NCBI GenBank assembly: GCA_030272155.1
Contig: CP126192.1
Span: forward strand, 3,382,501 to 3,446,500
Source of the DNA: Tetradesmus obliquus
Lineage: Eukaryota > Chlorophyta > Chlorophyceae > Sphaeropleales > Scenedesmaceae
Length of the DNA stretch: 64,000 nucleotides
Direction: 5' to 3'
A program made the translations under genes and the position numbers. Below, in pieces: positions 45,201 through 56,600 of the stretch. A model generated the notes under the pieces. The model did no database searches. It saw nothing but the letters and a program-made list of their open reading frames with translations, and was not told where the DNA came from. Numbering within the stretch: the stretch's first letter is position 1; every line of letters begins with the position of its first letter.

Positions 45201-48200
45201 ACACGTACATCATCAGCGGGCCCTCGGGGTCGCACTGCCTGCAGGCACATGGCAAGCATCCTGATTGAGCCTACTTGCTGAGCGCCTGCCCTAATTTAAA
45301 GCAGTGCCATGTCCAGCACACAAAGCACCACATGCACGGCTACCACGCAGCTGCTGCAGCTCCACTGCTGTTGCAGCTGCCGGCTACTAATCCATTGAAA
45401 GTGGCAGCTGAGCCCATCCCCTTGCTCCTGCAGTTTCTGTTGACTGCGCTGGCTGTAACACCGCCAGTGCAGCAGCAGCAGCCGCACCTGATGCTGGTGG
45501 CGTAGGTGTCGTCCAGTGGGCCCTCGTACAGCGTGTCCACGCGGTACTTCTGCGCAAAGGCAGGGCTGGGCAGGTGGTAGATGATCATCTCCAGCAGCGC
45601 CTCGCTGGCGGGCAGCCAGGTCTGGCAGCAGCAAGCAGCAGCAGCAGCAGCAGCGACAACAGGGGTCAAAAAAGTTTTGACATGGTGTAACAATGCACCT
45701 CGCTGGCGGGCAGCCAGGTCTGCGAGAGACGATAGCACGCAGCAGCAGCAGCACAACATTGTAAGGAACAGAGCGCAGTAATATGTCGTGAGGAGGAGGC
45801 ATCCTACAGCAAAGGTGGCCTTGTGCCTGCTGGCAGCATGCTAGCTGCTGTGGCTGGTGTGGCAATGCCCTCTTTGCAAGTGCTGCATGCTGACAGCCGC
45901 AACGTGTGAAACCACATCACTGCTATCCCAGCCATGTTGAAGTCCAGTCAAGCCACTGCTCCTTGTGCAGCTGTTGCAACTTGTGCTGAACACAATGCTG
46001 CACTCCTAACACTGCCACGCCGCCGGCATCATCCAGGCGCCAGCTCTCTGTCTCCCTGTCTAGCTGCTGCACACTGCTGTGGTCAAACACTGCACTGTGT
46101 CATCTGTAATCAAGCAGCGGCGGCCCCTGTCCCCTGCTCGCACCTGCATCACGCGCTTCATGAGGGGCTTGCCCACCAGCTCCCTGTCCTCAGACTTGAG
46201 CTTGTCGTACACGTTGATCTTCTTCAGCATGTCAAACAGCTTGTCCTTCTTGTCCTCCATGGCCAGGTCAATCACCTGGCCACGCAGCACAGCAAACAGT
46301 GCGGCAAGGCAGCATACACACGTCAGAGATAATGACATGATCTGTTTGGTCTTGCAAATTTTTATGCTTGTTTGAAGCTATTTGGCAATGCTATTTGACA
46401 ATGGAGCTGTCCCGTCACATTCTTCTGTGAGAGGAAGAGCGTGATTGGACAGCTTTGTCGTCAAATATGAAGCGTAATAAACCATGCATTGGCTGCGCGC
46501 ACTGCAGCACTTGCACTGAAGCCTCATCATGCACACACACATGCACAGGCTTGCAAGACAGCCGCACGCACCTGGCGAATGGGGTTGTAGCAGAACTGCA
46601 CGAAGCCGCGCACGCAGGTCTTGCTGTCGGTGGCCTTCTTGGTCCACTTGCGGGTGGCGGGGTCAAAGAAGTTGTCGCCCCACAGCTTCTCCATCATCTT
46701 CTGCTCGTCAGTGCCGAACTTGGCGGCGTACATCTGGGCAAAGGTGGTCAGAGTGAAGGCCCAGGCGTGCAGGCCAGCGGAGAAGGACACTGTGCCCTTG
46801 TCGGGGTACACCTGCGCAAGAGCAGCAGCAGCAGCAGCAGCAGGGCAGCAGCAGCAGCGGCGGCAGCGGGGAACATTGCAGCAGGTGAGCATGCAGTTGT
46901 CATATGCTGTTGGCAAACGCTGCAGATCATGCGAAGCAGGTGTCAGTTGTACCTGTGCAGCACCACACACTGCCCAACTGTGCGTGGCAATGCCTGGGCT
47001 TGCACGCTGCACAGCTGCTGTGGCGAAAGAGCTGTCTCCCGCAGCTGGTGCAGACAATAGACTGGCTGCCTGCTGCTTCGGCCCCAGCTTGCAGCGCTGC
47101 CACCAGGGCTGCATCAGCAGACAGGCGCTGAGGCTCTGCACCGGCAAAACTGCCTGGGCCTGGGTGCTGAAACAGTGCCAAGCGCAAACAAACAGATGCG
47201 GCGCTGCAGCTGTGCGCGCCCAGCCAGTGCTGACCAGCTGAGACCAGCCCCGCGCTGCAAAACGGCAAGGCTGTAGCTAGCTGCACAGCCTGCCGCACAG
47301 CCATTGCTGCAGGTGCTGCTGCAAGTGCCTTCCAGTTGCTGTGGTGCTGCGCCAGCTCAGCACTCCTGCAAACCCTAGCCCTGCCCACTGCTGCCTCAAC
47401 AGACCCACTACAGTTGCTGTTAATCATCATTCTGAACCTAAAACCCAGTTGTATCATTCCCGCTGCCGCACCTGCAGGTCTCCCATGGCCTCGTCCTGAT
47501 AGGTGGCCAGGATGACGTTGGCGTTCTCAATCACGCGCAGGTAGGTGGTGAAGGCCTCCTCACCATCCAGCTTCAGCTCCAGGAAGCAGCGGTCCATCTT
47601 GTTCACGGTCAGCACAGGCCTGATGCGCTCAGCCAGGGCCTGGCGCAGCACAGTCTCTGTCTGCACGCACACGCCCTCAACACAGTCCACCACCACCAGG
47701 GCACCATCAGTGATGCGCAGGGCAGCAGTGACCTCAGAGCTGAAGTCAACGTGACCTGGGGAGTCGATCAGGTTGACCAAGAAGGCGTTTCCATCACGAG
47801 TCTTGTTGAAGGCCTTCAGGCTCTCATCGGGCATCTCGTAGTACAGAGAAATACCGGTGGACTTGATGGTGATGCCGCGCTCCTGCTCATCTGCACGGGT
47901 GTCGGTGAGGCGGGCATCTCCTGCCTGCAATCAGACACAATGTGATCAGGCCACGCCGCGCCCTGCTGCCTAAAGGCAGTTGCTGCTCCGTGCCATGGCA
48001 AACACCGACTCGGGCCCATGTTCCCAACACTTGCGCATGGAGCCTGATCTCACCTGCTCCACGGACATAATACCGGCGGCAGCCACCAGGGAGTCCGTCA
48101 GGGTGGACTTGCCTGCGCAAACGCAAATGGGTGAGGCCCGGCAGTAGTGGCTGCTGCCACCTGCAAGGGTGGTTTCAGCTGCTGCAGGCGCTCTGCAGGA

Positions 48201-48401
48201 TCCCAAATGGCCTTATATACTCACCGTGATCGACGTGGGCAATCACAGACATGTTCCTGATGTTGTCCTTCTTGTCTGCAGGCCAGAGCAACCACCCCAG
48301 TGAGCCAGGACTGCTGGAGCAGAGGATGGATGGCTAGCTGGCCTCAGCAGCGCCCGCTCACCCATCAGCTTGCGGATCTCATCGATTGTGAACTTCACCA
48401 T
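42284..48401 (-). CDS. EEF2: Translation elongation factor 2 (eEF2)
   Basis: GTPase that drives ribosome translocation in the cytosol. Fourteen exons close in phase to 845 aa, the normal family length: 48401-48362, 48275-48225, 48112-48054, 47924-47472, 46811-46572, 46275-46144, 45621-45488, 45238-45118, 44898-44686, 44478-44322, 44082-43907, 43599-43405, 43115-42842 and 42576-42284. It begins [20 protein letters not shown]. GTPase motifs are complete: AHVDHGKST, DSPGH and TVNKMDR. The diphthamide histidine is present in [11 protein letters not shown], which makes it a potential substrate of diphthamide-directed ADP-ribosyltransferases in principle. It ends [11 protein letters not shown]. Codons are strongly GC-ending, as expected for a highly expressed gene. 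The stop codon lies inside a TGTAA, which may be chance. Confidence 0.98.
45599..45721 (-). repeat. Duplicated eEF2 exon start; potential 21-nt cassette exon
   Basis: About 25 bases covering the acceptor and start of the exon at 45621 recur at 45699-45719 in the upstream intron. The copy reads TWLPASE and is followed at once by GTGCAT, so AG-21 nt-GT could form an in-frame mini-exon. Confidence 0.8.
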
Positions 48402-49886
48402 CTTGGCAAGCTGCTGTGGGCGCCTTACGGCACCTCGACTCCAAGAAAAGAATACTCTGCCGCACGGGCAGCTAGGGATGGGCCTGCGGTCAGGCTCTTA
48501 ACTACAGGATCAGCCTTGTTTGAAGGCACAGAAGGACGAGATAGAGGTGTGCTTGCGTGGAAATGCCTGGATTCGGCACCGCATGCGCCCACCTTCGGGT
48601 TCACCAAACCACGAGCAGCACATATGGATGCACATGCTGGGCAAAATATGTTTATGCTTATTGCAATTGCGGATTGGTGCAGCCACATTGGCCGTGTGCA
48701 TTCCTGACTCGAATTGCCAACTCATTGACAGATCACTTGGGCTTCTGTCTCTGAATGTGTCCATTAAACAATGTTGGCATCAATCTCAATTGCTCAAAGG
48801 CTCTCCTATTGCTCCATTTGCAAATGCCAAAGCAGCTTCGACATGGAGGGAGTTCAGCAGGACCTCTGTGAAACCTGTGCAGCCTGTGCTGCAGTTTGGA
48901 TCGCAGAGAGCTGCCACGCTAGCCACAGCAGGAAAACTGCAAGTGACGAGCGTGCTGCATCATTCACTGTCATTTATCGCCAACTGAATGTTGCTGGACA
49001 GCAAGTTGGCGGCCGGCCTTCTGCTCACAGCAGCAGCGCTGGTCAGGCATGTGGCGTGTTTTTTGCAGCAACTTGAGGACGGCGCAGGTTGGGCAGACAG
49101 TTGACTTGAGTGTACTTGTCCAAGCTTAGACCCCTTTGGTGGTCAGGGCAGGTGCTGCAGTGTACACCATATGCAGACAGCTCTGGCTGTGGTGAGCAAA
49201 TGCAGGAGCAGTGCTCAGCAACGACGCAATTGCTGCCACCACACAAATTCAGCCACGCACATGACCAGATATCTCTACATTGCCAGTCAGAAAACAGTGC
49301 TGTGCTGTGTTACACATGAGCAGCTGACTTGCTGTACGCCAGCCACACGGATCACATCTGACAGTGAGTGCAACGTTACGTAGCACTGCTGACAAATGTG
49401 GTTACTGACACACAGGACATTCATTGTGATGTGCCACATTCATACTGCCATTGCTTGCATGCGTGCCCAGCCGAACTGCACCAGCTGTACGTCAGTGAAC
49501 ATCCAGTTGCACAGATTGTGGCCGCTGTGCTGACTGCAATGCAAGCACGACCCATTGCCAATCAGCATGCCCAGCCTGTATGCACCACGCATCAACGCTC
49601 GCACTGCCGTCAAATGACAGTGCTGGGGCTTGGCTGCCAGCATTTTGAGGATGTTGCTACGCTGTGGACACGCTGCGGCTTCACGCACACCAAAAATGCA
49701 GCAGCTTATGCGCAGACCTTACCAAGCATCCTGCAGTGTCTGCACTGCTACAGCCGCAGCAGCCATGCAGCCCCCACACTGAATGCTGTGAGCCATGTTG
49801 AGCACCCGACAAGTACATGTACACCAAAGAGCACGCGCCGCACACGGCAGCAGCAGCAATCTTTGAATGTGCCACGTGTGCTGACG
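48402..49886. other. Intergenic: eEF2 upstream region and GT61 3' flank
   Basis: About 1.5 kb without a supported gene; only short unrelated frames on both strands. The eEF2 promoter must lie at its left end. No TATA box is evident close to the start codon. Confidence 0.6.
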
Positions 49887-52800
49887 CTACCCTTGCCACG
49901 GCCGTCGCCACCACCAGGAATTGCTGCCGCTGCCAGCTGCTGCTGCTGCTGCTGCACGTGCTGCTGCCACTGCATCCATGGCCGCCACTGCAGCAGCCAC
50001 CACTGCCGGCACATCTAGCTCCTGCTCGCTGCGCACATTGAAGTAGCGGTGGCCCAGCATGTGTGCGAGGTTGTGGTAGTGGAAGTTGTTGTCCATGTTG
50101 TGCCACACCTGGCAGCAGCAGGCGGCAGCACGGCAATGTACAGCAATGTAAGTTCACGGTTCAAGCGTGGAAGATGTTTGGTGCTGCATCGCATTGTGCG
50201 AAGCAATTCTTGCAGCTGACGCTTTGCAGGCTGCAAAGGCGCAAGCCACAGACTGCTGACCTAGTGGCGGCTATGCCTGCCACATCCAGCCCCAAAAGCT
50301 GACACTGTATATTTGCAGCTTGCACTGCTGACCTAGTGGCGGCTATGCCTGCCACATCCAGTCCCAAAAGCTGACACTGCTGGCTCTGGCAGGGCGGAGA
50401 CTGCTGACATCATGAAGCACGCTGGTGCCCCCAAGTGCATGCCCTTCGCACACCTATTTCTTTTTGCACAACTGCGGTGGTGAACCTGACGCATGCACCA
50501 GCACTATGCCACTTGCCGCCATTCCACGACCATCCCCAATGGCATTGGGCGCAGCCTGACTATCACCCAGGTTGCTGGGCCTGTCTCACCTCAACGACTG
50601 CCCCCAGGCGTGGCTTCATGAAGACTTGGTTGGCCAAGCCAGCGCCATGCACGCCCATCAGCACGCCCGTGCGCATCAGCAGCGATATCTGGTCGGGGTA
50701 GAACGGCAGCTCTGACAGCTCAGCCACCTGCAGGGACCATGGCGCAGCACATGGGGCAAGGGCGCTCTGAGCGGCACGGTCAGCAGGCACTTGGGTCGAG
50801 GATGCCCCGGCATCGCTGCTGCCTGCCGCCCTACATTGCTGGACGTCATGCTGTTCTGCAGTGATGGGGTTCCAATGCATGCCATCATGATACAGTATCA
50901 GCGACTATGGCAATGAGGTTGAGGCTGACAGGCACACAATAGGGTGTGTGCTTGCTGAAGTGCCACTTCAACAACACCCAGCCCCTTGATACCTGCAGAG
51001 CAAGAAAGTCAGCTCATTCTCAACGAACGCACCTGCAGAGAGAATGCAACGGCCCTGATGCTGCAGTTTGTCTGTTGCCCCGGCAAGCATGTCTGCTCGT
51101 TCCAGCGCAGCACAGCTCGCTGCAGCTCCACCAGCAGCTGCTCCTGCTGGCTTGCAGGAAGCTGCCGTGCACGCTGCCAAGCCGACAAGCCCTGCTCATG
51201 CTGCCGCTCATACCTGCTGCGGCTCAGCCACAGAAGGTGCAGCTGCTGCAGCTGCAGCGGCGACTGTGTGGATGAGGGCTGCAGCAGCGCCACTTCAGCA
51301 GCTGCAGCAGCACCGTAGTGGTACCAGGTGCTGCGCCAGCTGCGCGCGCTGCTGCTGCCTTCAGCGCTGCCACTGCCAGGAGCACTACTGCTGCTCCTAC
51401 TGCTGCTGTTCCTACTGCTGGCTCTGCTATGACTGCTGCTGCTGACTATGCCTTCTTGCGATTCTGCGTCTGTACTGCTACCTGTGCTGCTAGTGTGGTG
51501 TGGCCGCATCGGCAGCAGGTCTCTGAACAAGTGCCGCAGCCACAAGCTCGTAGCATGCAGCACCACAGACTCGCACAGCACCTCATCTGCTGTGCCAGCC
51601 TTGTACGTCAGCAGCGACTGCGTGTGTGCTGTGTATGGCGCCAGCAGTGCAGTAGCAAAGCACGTGCCGGCTGGGAACGGCTGTTCACGCAGCACTCGCA
51701 GCTGGTGGGGGTGAGACAGCCGGCGCCACACAGCGGAAAAGTAGCCAGGCACGCGGTCATCCGCAATCACCACCTGCATGCATGGCAGCGGCCAGTGTGA
51801 ATTATGTGTGGTTACAGGCTTTTGAAGTTTGTTCATCAGGAGAGGTCAAGGCCAGTGTGACGCGCACTGACATCAGGCCAAGCAGTGTTACCTGCACCTG
51901 TCCCAAAGCAGCCAAAAGGCTTGCTGCACACGGCAACGCTAGTTGTGACCATGAGCTGCATCGCTTCGGCATTACGCGGACAACGTGACCTGTGCACCCC
52001 AAAATTCAATGCAGGCTGTTGCACAAGTGCCTCCACACCACTTCCGTTGTAGGGCCTGCAAACATTGGACCTGGTTGCCAGTGGCAGCAGCGCTGCGACC
52101 CACCTCAAGCCCGCCATTGTACTGCTGCGGCTGCAGCTGGAGGGTTGCCAGTGCAGCAAATACGGACACAACTGTCTCCAGGTTGTGGAAGGCATTCTCC
52201 GGGTCAACTCGCATCAAAAACAGCACAGGGTGCTGTATGGTGCGCCCTTCACTGCAGGCGCGAGCCTGCTCTGCTGCTGGCACATCAAACTGAGGTGCCT
52301 GCACCAGCATCATCCGGGAGCCTTCATTGCTTTGCAGCCTGCCGCGAAGGAAGGCCTTGGGGTCAGCTGAGCGCTTGCAGGACAAGCGTATGCTGCCTGC
52401 TGCTGGGTTGGGCAAGCCTGCGATGCCATCCTTATTGCCAAGGAAGGCAGTGCTGCTTTGCAGGACCAGGTTGCGAGCTGCACAGGTTGCTAAATCAGCC
52501 TCTGGATGTGCGTGGCATGTCACACTGCTGCTGGTACTGGGCTGTGTTTCTGCTGCTGCTGATGACGATGATGTGTTGCAGTAGCTGTCCTGCAGCTTGT
52601 TCCAGCGGCGCAGGTACTGCTCGCCATAGTCAGCTGAGCATGATGGAGTGCTGGCGGTTTCAGAGGTAACCAAGTGCCTTGCTGCCAGCTGCACGACAGC
52701 CATGGTTGTTGACAAACACAGAGCAGGTCAGCACTCACTGAGGGCGTTCGACGGGTGCTCGGCTAGTTCCAGGTTCACATGTAGCGTTGCGTGTGTTGCT

Positions 52801-53121
52801 ACTGTGAGCTATGCAGCGCATGGCCAATGCCTGCTGCCTGTTGCAAGCCAACGCCATACAAGTGTGAAGCACAGCAAGTTTCTATGCCAGATTGTGGGAG
52901 GTTGGCAGGCTGTGTCCCACCTTCAGGAAGTACTCAAAGTTCAGCTTGCGGTAATCCTGCAGCTGCTGCTTGTGCTGCGTGTCCTCATGCTGGCTGCCAG
53001 CTGCAGTCCTCAATTGTACTGAAAAACACAACAATAGAAGTATCAACACGCTTCTGCGGCAGAGTTGGCTACTGCAAGGTGTCAAGGAGCTTGCGTAGCG
53101 CACACGCTGTAGTGCCTGCAT
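49887..53121 (-). CDS. GT61-family glycosyltransferase (DUF563), type II membrane protein
   Basis: Predicted Golgi enzyme that adds a sugar to glycoproteins or wall polysaccharides. GT61 includes plant xylosyl- and arabinosyltransferases and animal EOGT. Seven exons, 53121-52921, 52808-52739, 52681-52104, 51773-51033, 50992-50936, 50727-50590 and 50108-49887, close in phase to 668 aa. A short N-terminal signal anchor (SVLILLLLCFSVQL) is present. The first family block is HPVLFLMRVDPENAFHNLET. The hallmark block is FYPDQISLLMRTGVLMGVHG followed by AGLANQVFMKP. The C-terminal block is WHNMDNNFHYHNLAHMLGHR. A large Ser-rich insertion of about 60 residues sits in exon 4. An alternative ATG at 53223 would add 34 residues. 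The small exons at 52808 and 50992 are the least certain. Acceptor and donor sugars cannot be told. Confidence 0.85.
50252..50379 (-). repeat. Tandem duplication in a GT61 intron
   Basis: A 56-bp segment is present twice (50252-50307 and 50324-50379) at 72-bp spacing, with a single C/T difference. It lies in the intron before the last exon. Confidence 0.9.
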
Positions 53122-53696
53122 GTGATGACATCTGTGCTTCAGAGCCGCATGACGCCTATCAGCCCGCGTGATGCTGGCACGCCAAATGATCAACAAATTA
53201 TAGATGTTTTCAACTAAGGCCATCCAGAACTTATCTCGTAAGGCGCCTGCAAGCACTTGCCAACACTGTTACACACTTGTCCTCATGTTACAGGGATGGT
53301 ACTTTGAGCTAGGGTACAACAGCAGCAAGGTTCGCAACAACCGTCTACATGATCGTCACCAGCGTTTCTCCTAGACCCATTGCTCATGCATGTATGCGTG
53401 ATTAGGGGCCTGAGCAGCAGTATCACGGCCTTGGGGCATCGCAGGTTGTGTGCAAGGCCCATTGCCTGGTTTGTCACGCGGTCACGTTTATTGTGCCTCT
53501 GATCTTTGATCCGTATACTTTTCAGGCCCTCCTCTTTTGGCAGTAGACCTAGCAGTTGGTCAGCTGCAGATAGGCAGTTCCTCACAGTACGCTCAGGCTT
53601 AGCTGTTCAGCTGAACAGCTAAGCCTGGGGACGCACCTCATGGGAAGTTGAGCTGTGTCGTTTGTTGATCAGTTGAGGAACCAGCAGCAGGCAGCC
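53122..53696. promoter_or_regulatory. Divergent promoter region, GT61 and zinc-knuckle genes
   Basis: 575 bp between two divergent start codons, so it should serve both genes. It contains the 34-bp palindrome listed separately. It is less CAG-rich than the flanking genes. No TATA box was recognised. Confidence 0.55.
53594..53627. promoter_or_regulatory. 34-bp perfect palindrome
   Basis: CAGGCTTAGCTGTTCAG followed immediately by its exact reverse complement. It ends 69 bp before the start codon of the zinc-knuckle gene. It could be a dimeric factor site or a cruciform/hairpin in the 5' UTR. Confidence 0.8.
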
Positions 53697-56600
53697 ATGG
53701 CTCCGAAAAAGAGCAAGGGCTCCAGCAGCAGTGCTACGCCCATCCCAGATGAGGCGAGGGCCCGAGCACTTTACAAGCAGCTCGGCGCGAAGAAGGGATG
53801 GGTAGAATCCGTCAAGTCCGATGCGCAGAACCCCGACTTCATCCACGGCCTGGCCCGCACCCGTGTGCTGCTGGACAACAAGGAGCTTGCTGACAAAAAG
53901 CCTAAGGAGGGCAAGGAGATGGCAGCCTTCCTCAAGGTGGCCCTGGAGGTCTACACCAAGCTGCCTGATGGTTGTGAGCAGCCACCAGGGCAGCAGCTGA
54001 GCTCGCTGGGCATGCTGGTTGCGCGCGCAAAGCTGCTGCAGCTGCTGGCAGACGAGCAGCAGCTGAAGAAGGAGCAGCTGGTGGAGGGCCTGGAGAGCAT
54101 TTCAAAGCAGATCAAGAAGGGCTTCAGCCGTGATGAGTGGCACAAGGTGTGGTTTGACCCCAAGAGTGATCAGTGCAAGGAGCTCAAGGAGGAAGACAAG
54201 GCAGCACGCAGCAACATGGTGCTGCTGGCAGGGGCAGCAGCTGAGCAGCTGCTGGAGGCCCACACAACCTACGGGCGCGTCTACCTTCAGCACCTGCTGA
54301 CAGAAACTGACCCTGATATCAGAGCAGCAAGGGACGAGCTTCCGAATGTTGCTGCCCTGAAGCAGCCATGGGGGGCAGAGGCAACTGCAGCAAAGGTGCG
54401 GCAACAATCGACTGGCAGCGTGATTACAGCTGGTTCGGCTGCACCACTAGCAAACAACGCAAGGAGCTCAGGCAGCTGATATGTTGCAGCTTGGATGCAT
54501 ACTGTTGGCCTAGCATCTGGCTTCAGGCCCTTTGCAAGGCACGCAACTGCGATCTACAGTCAGAGCGAGCTGTGTAGCTGTGTATGCTGCCTGAGAGCTT
54601 CATCAACATCTGAGCACTGGCCAGCAGTGCGTGTATCACCCCTGCCATGTTCATCAGATTGAACGCACTGCAATGGTGCATGCACCGTCCGAGCATGACG
54701 TTGCTCACTGGCTTGCCTGCCGGCTGCTGTTGCTGCTGTTTCCTGCAACTTGCCACTCACAGGAGGCTGCCAGCTCTGCCAGGACAGCGGCGCCGGCCAG
54801 CAAGCAGCTGGATCCGAAGAAGGCGCTGCAGCAGCGCAAGGAGCAGGAGCAGCACCTGCAGCAGCAGATGCAGCAGCGCAAGCCCGGGGGCCGCGACACG
54901 GAGCGGGCACGCGACACCAAGCGCAGCAAGCCTGCGCAGGACGACAAGCACCAGCAGGAACTGGACGCAGCGCGCAACAAGGAGAAGGAGGCCAAGGAGG
55001 ATGCTGCAAAGGTGTGGGCAGCTGCGCGCGCTCAGCAGTTTGGTGTCGCCTGCTTGCAGGAAACTGCTTGGGACAGCCTGTAAGCTTGCAGGAGGCCTGC
55101 AGGCAATGTCCACAGAGCAAGGGAGGCTTCATTGATGTGTGTTCTTTGTTCCTGCAAGCACCGGCCGCTGTCCGCGGTATGCAAGGGTCCAGCAAGCGCT
55201 GCTGTTGTGGCAGTGTCGCTGAGGGTGTCGTGAACGCTGCACAACATCAGCAGATCGGCTGACTTATCCTCCTCAGTACTAACGCGACTTTTGTTGGCTC
55301 ACATTTGCTGTCGGTTGCTTTGACCACCACCACCCTGCCTGCAGGTGCTGGACTACCTGGAGAAGCGGCTGCTGGCTGGCGGCAGCAGCGCCAGCAGCAG
55401 CGCGCAGCAGCACATGGCTCGGCTGCAGGAGGAGAGCCGCGTGAGCCTGGAGGTGCTGCGCAAGGCCATCGCCAGCCTGGGCAACAGGGACGCCAAGGAC
55501 AAGGACAAGGCCGACCTGCCGCAGGAGCTGCTGTGGTGCAGGCAGCAGCTGGGAGACACCAACGTGAGAGGCTGCAGTTTTGAGCAGTGGCATTTGGGGT
55601 TGCGCAGCACAGAAGCTTGCAGCACAGAGCTTGTTTTTGTCAGCAGTAGCGGTGCAGCGTAGCTGGCGCATGTGCTTGACTGTTGTCTCGCAGCAAGTGA
55701 GTGCTTAAAGGTGAAGCGTTGACCTGTGCTGGTAGTCAACCGGTCAACTTCAGTCAATTAGTTTCATCAGGCTGCTTCGCCTGCTGTCCTGCAGCCGAGC
55801 GACAACTTGCTGAAGCAGCAGCTGCAGCACCTGCAGGAGAAGGGCCCCTCCGCGTGGCAGGTGTGGTATGATGAGGCGGTTGGGAGCAAGGCGGCCAACG
55901 GCGGCAAGGCGCCCAAGGCGCTGTACGACAGCTGGGAGGAGTTTGAGGAGCACGTGGTGCACACACACCTGGTGAGGCAGGGCATATACTTATTGATTAC
56001 GTATTGTTTGAAATGTTTGATTTGAGACCTGCAGGCATGTTGGAGCGCAGCGACGAGCCAGCAGTATGGCTGCGTGGCCTGGCTGGCGCCCTTGCAGGAA
56101 GGCCTCTGCTGCTTGTCCGATAGCTGGGTGACTGTGTGTACAGAACGCGCGTGGAATTTTCGCGCAAGACAGCTGCAGCTGGGTGCAGCTGAGCCACCTC
56201 CCACATGCAGGAGGATTTAAAAATTCAAGCAGATTATGTGTGTGCGCAGTATGTGCAACGACATGTGCTGGCGTCCTTGCTGTTTTCATTTCATGCAGCT
56301 CCACCACAACTGTGCCGGCTGCAGCGGACCCCATCTGGTGCGTGCAAACCTCACGTGCATCTGCTGCCATGCATCTCTCCTGCAGGTGTCCGCGCCTGAC
56401 AGCATGCCGCTGGCCTTCAAGGAAGACACGAGCGAGGAGCTGGTGGCAGACGTGTACAGGAACAAGGGCCAGCTGCAGCAGCCGCTGGCAGACGCAGCAG
56501 CAGACGCCGTGCGCAGCGGCAGCGTCGACAGCAGCAGCCCTTGGCTCAAGGCTTTTGAGAATGTGAGGCTGGGCATGCTGTGTGCGGTGCTGCTGTGGGT

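Noticed and set aside
54560..55195. Long minus-strand frames opposite the zinc-knuckle gene
   Set aside because: Cys/Ala/Pro-rich reverse readings of Gln/Lys/Glu-rich exons. The plus strand has matching splice phases and the minus strand does not.
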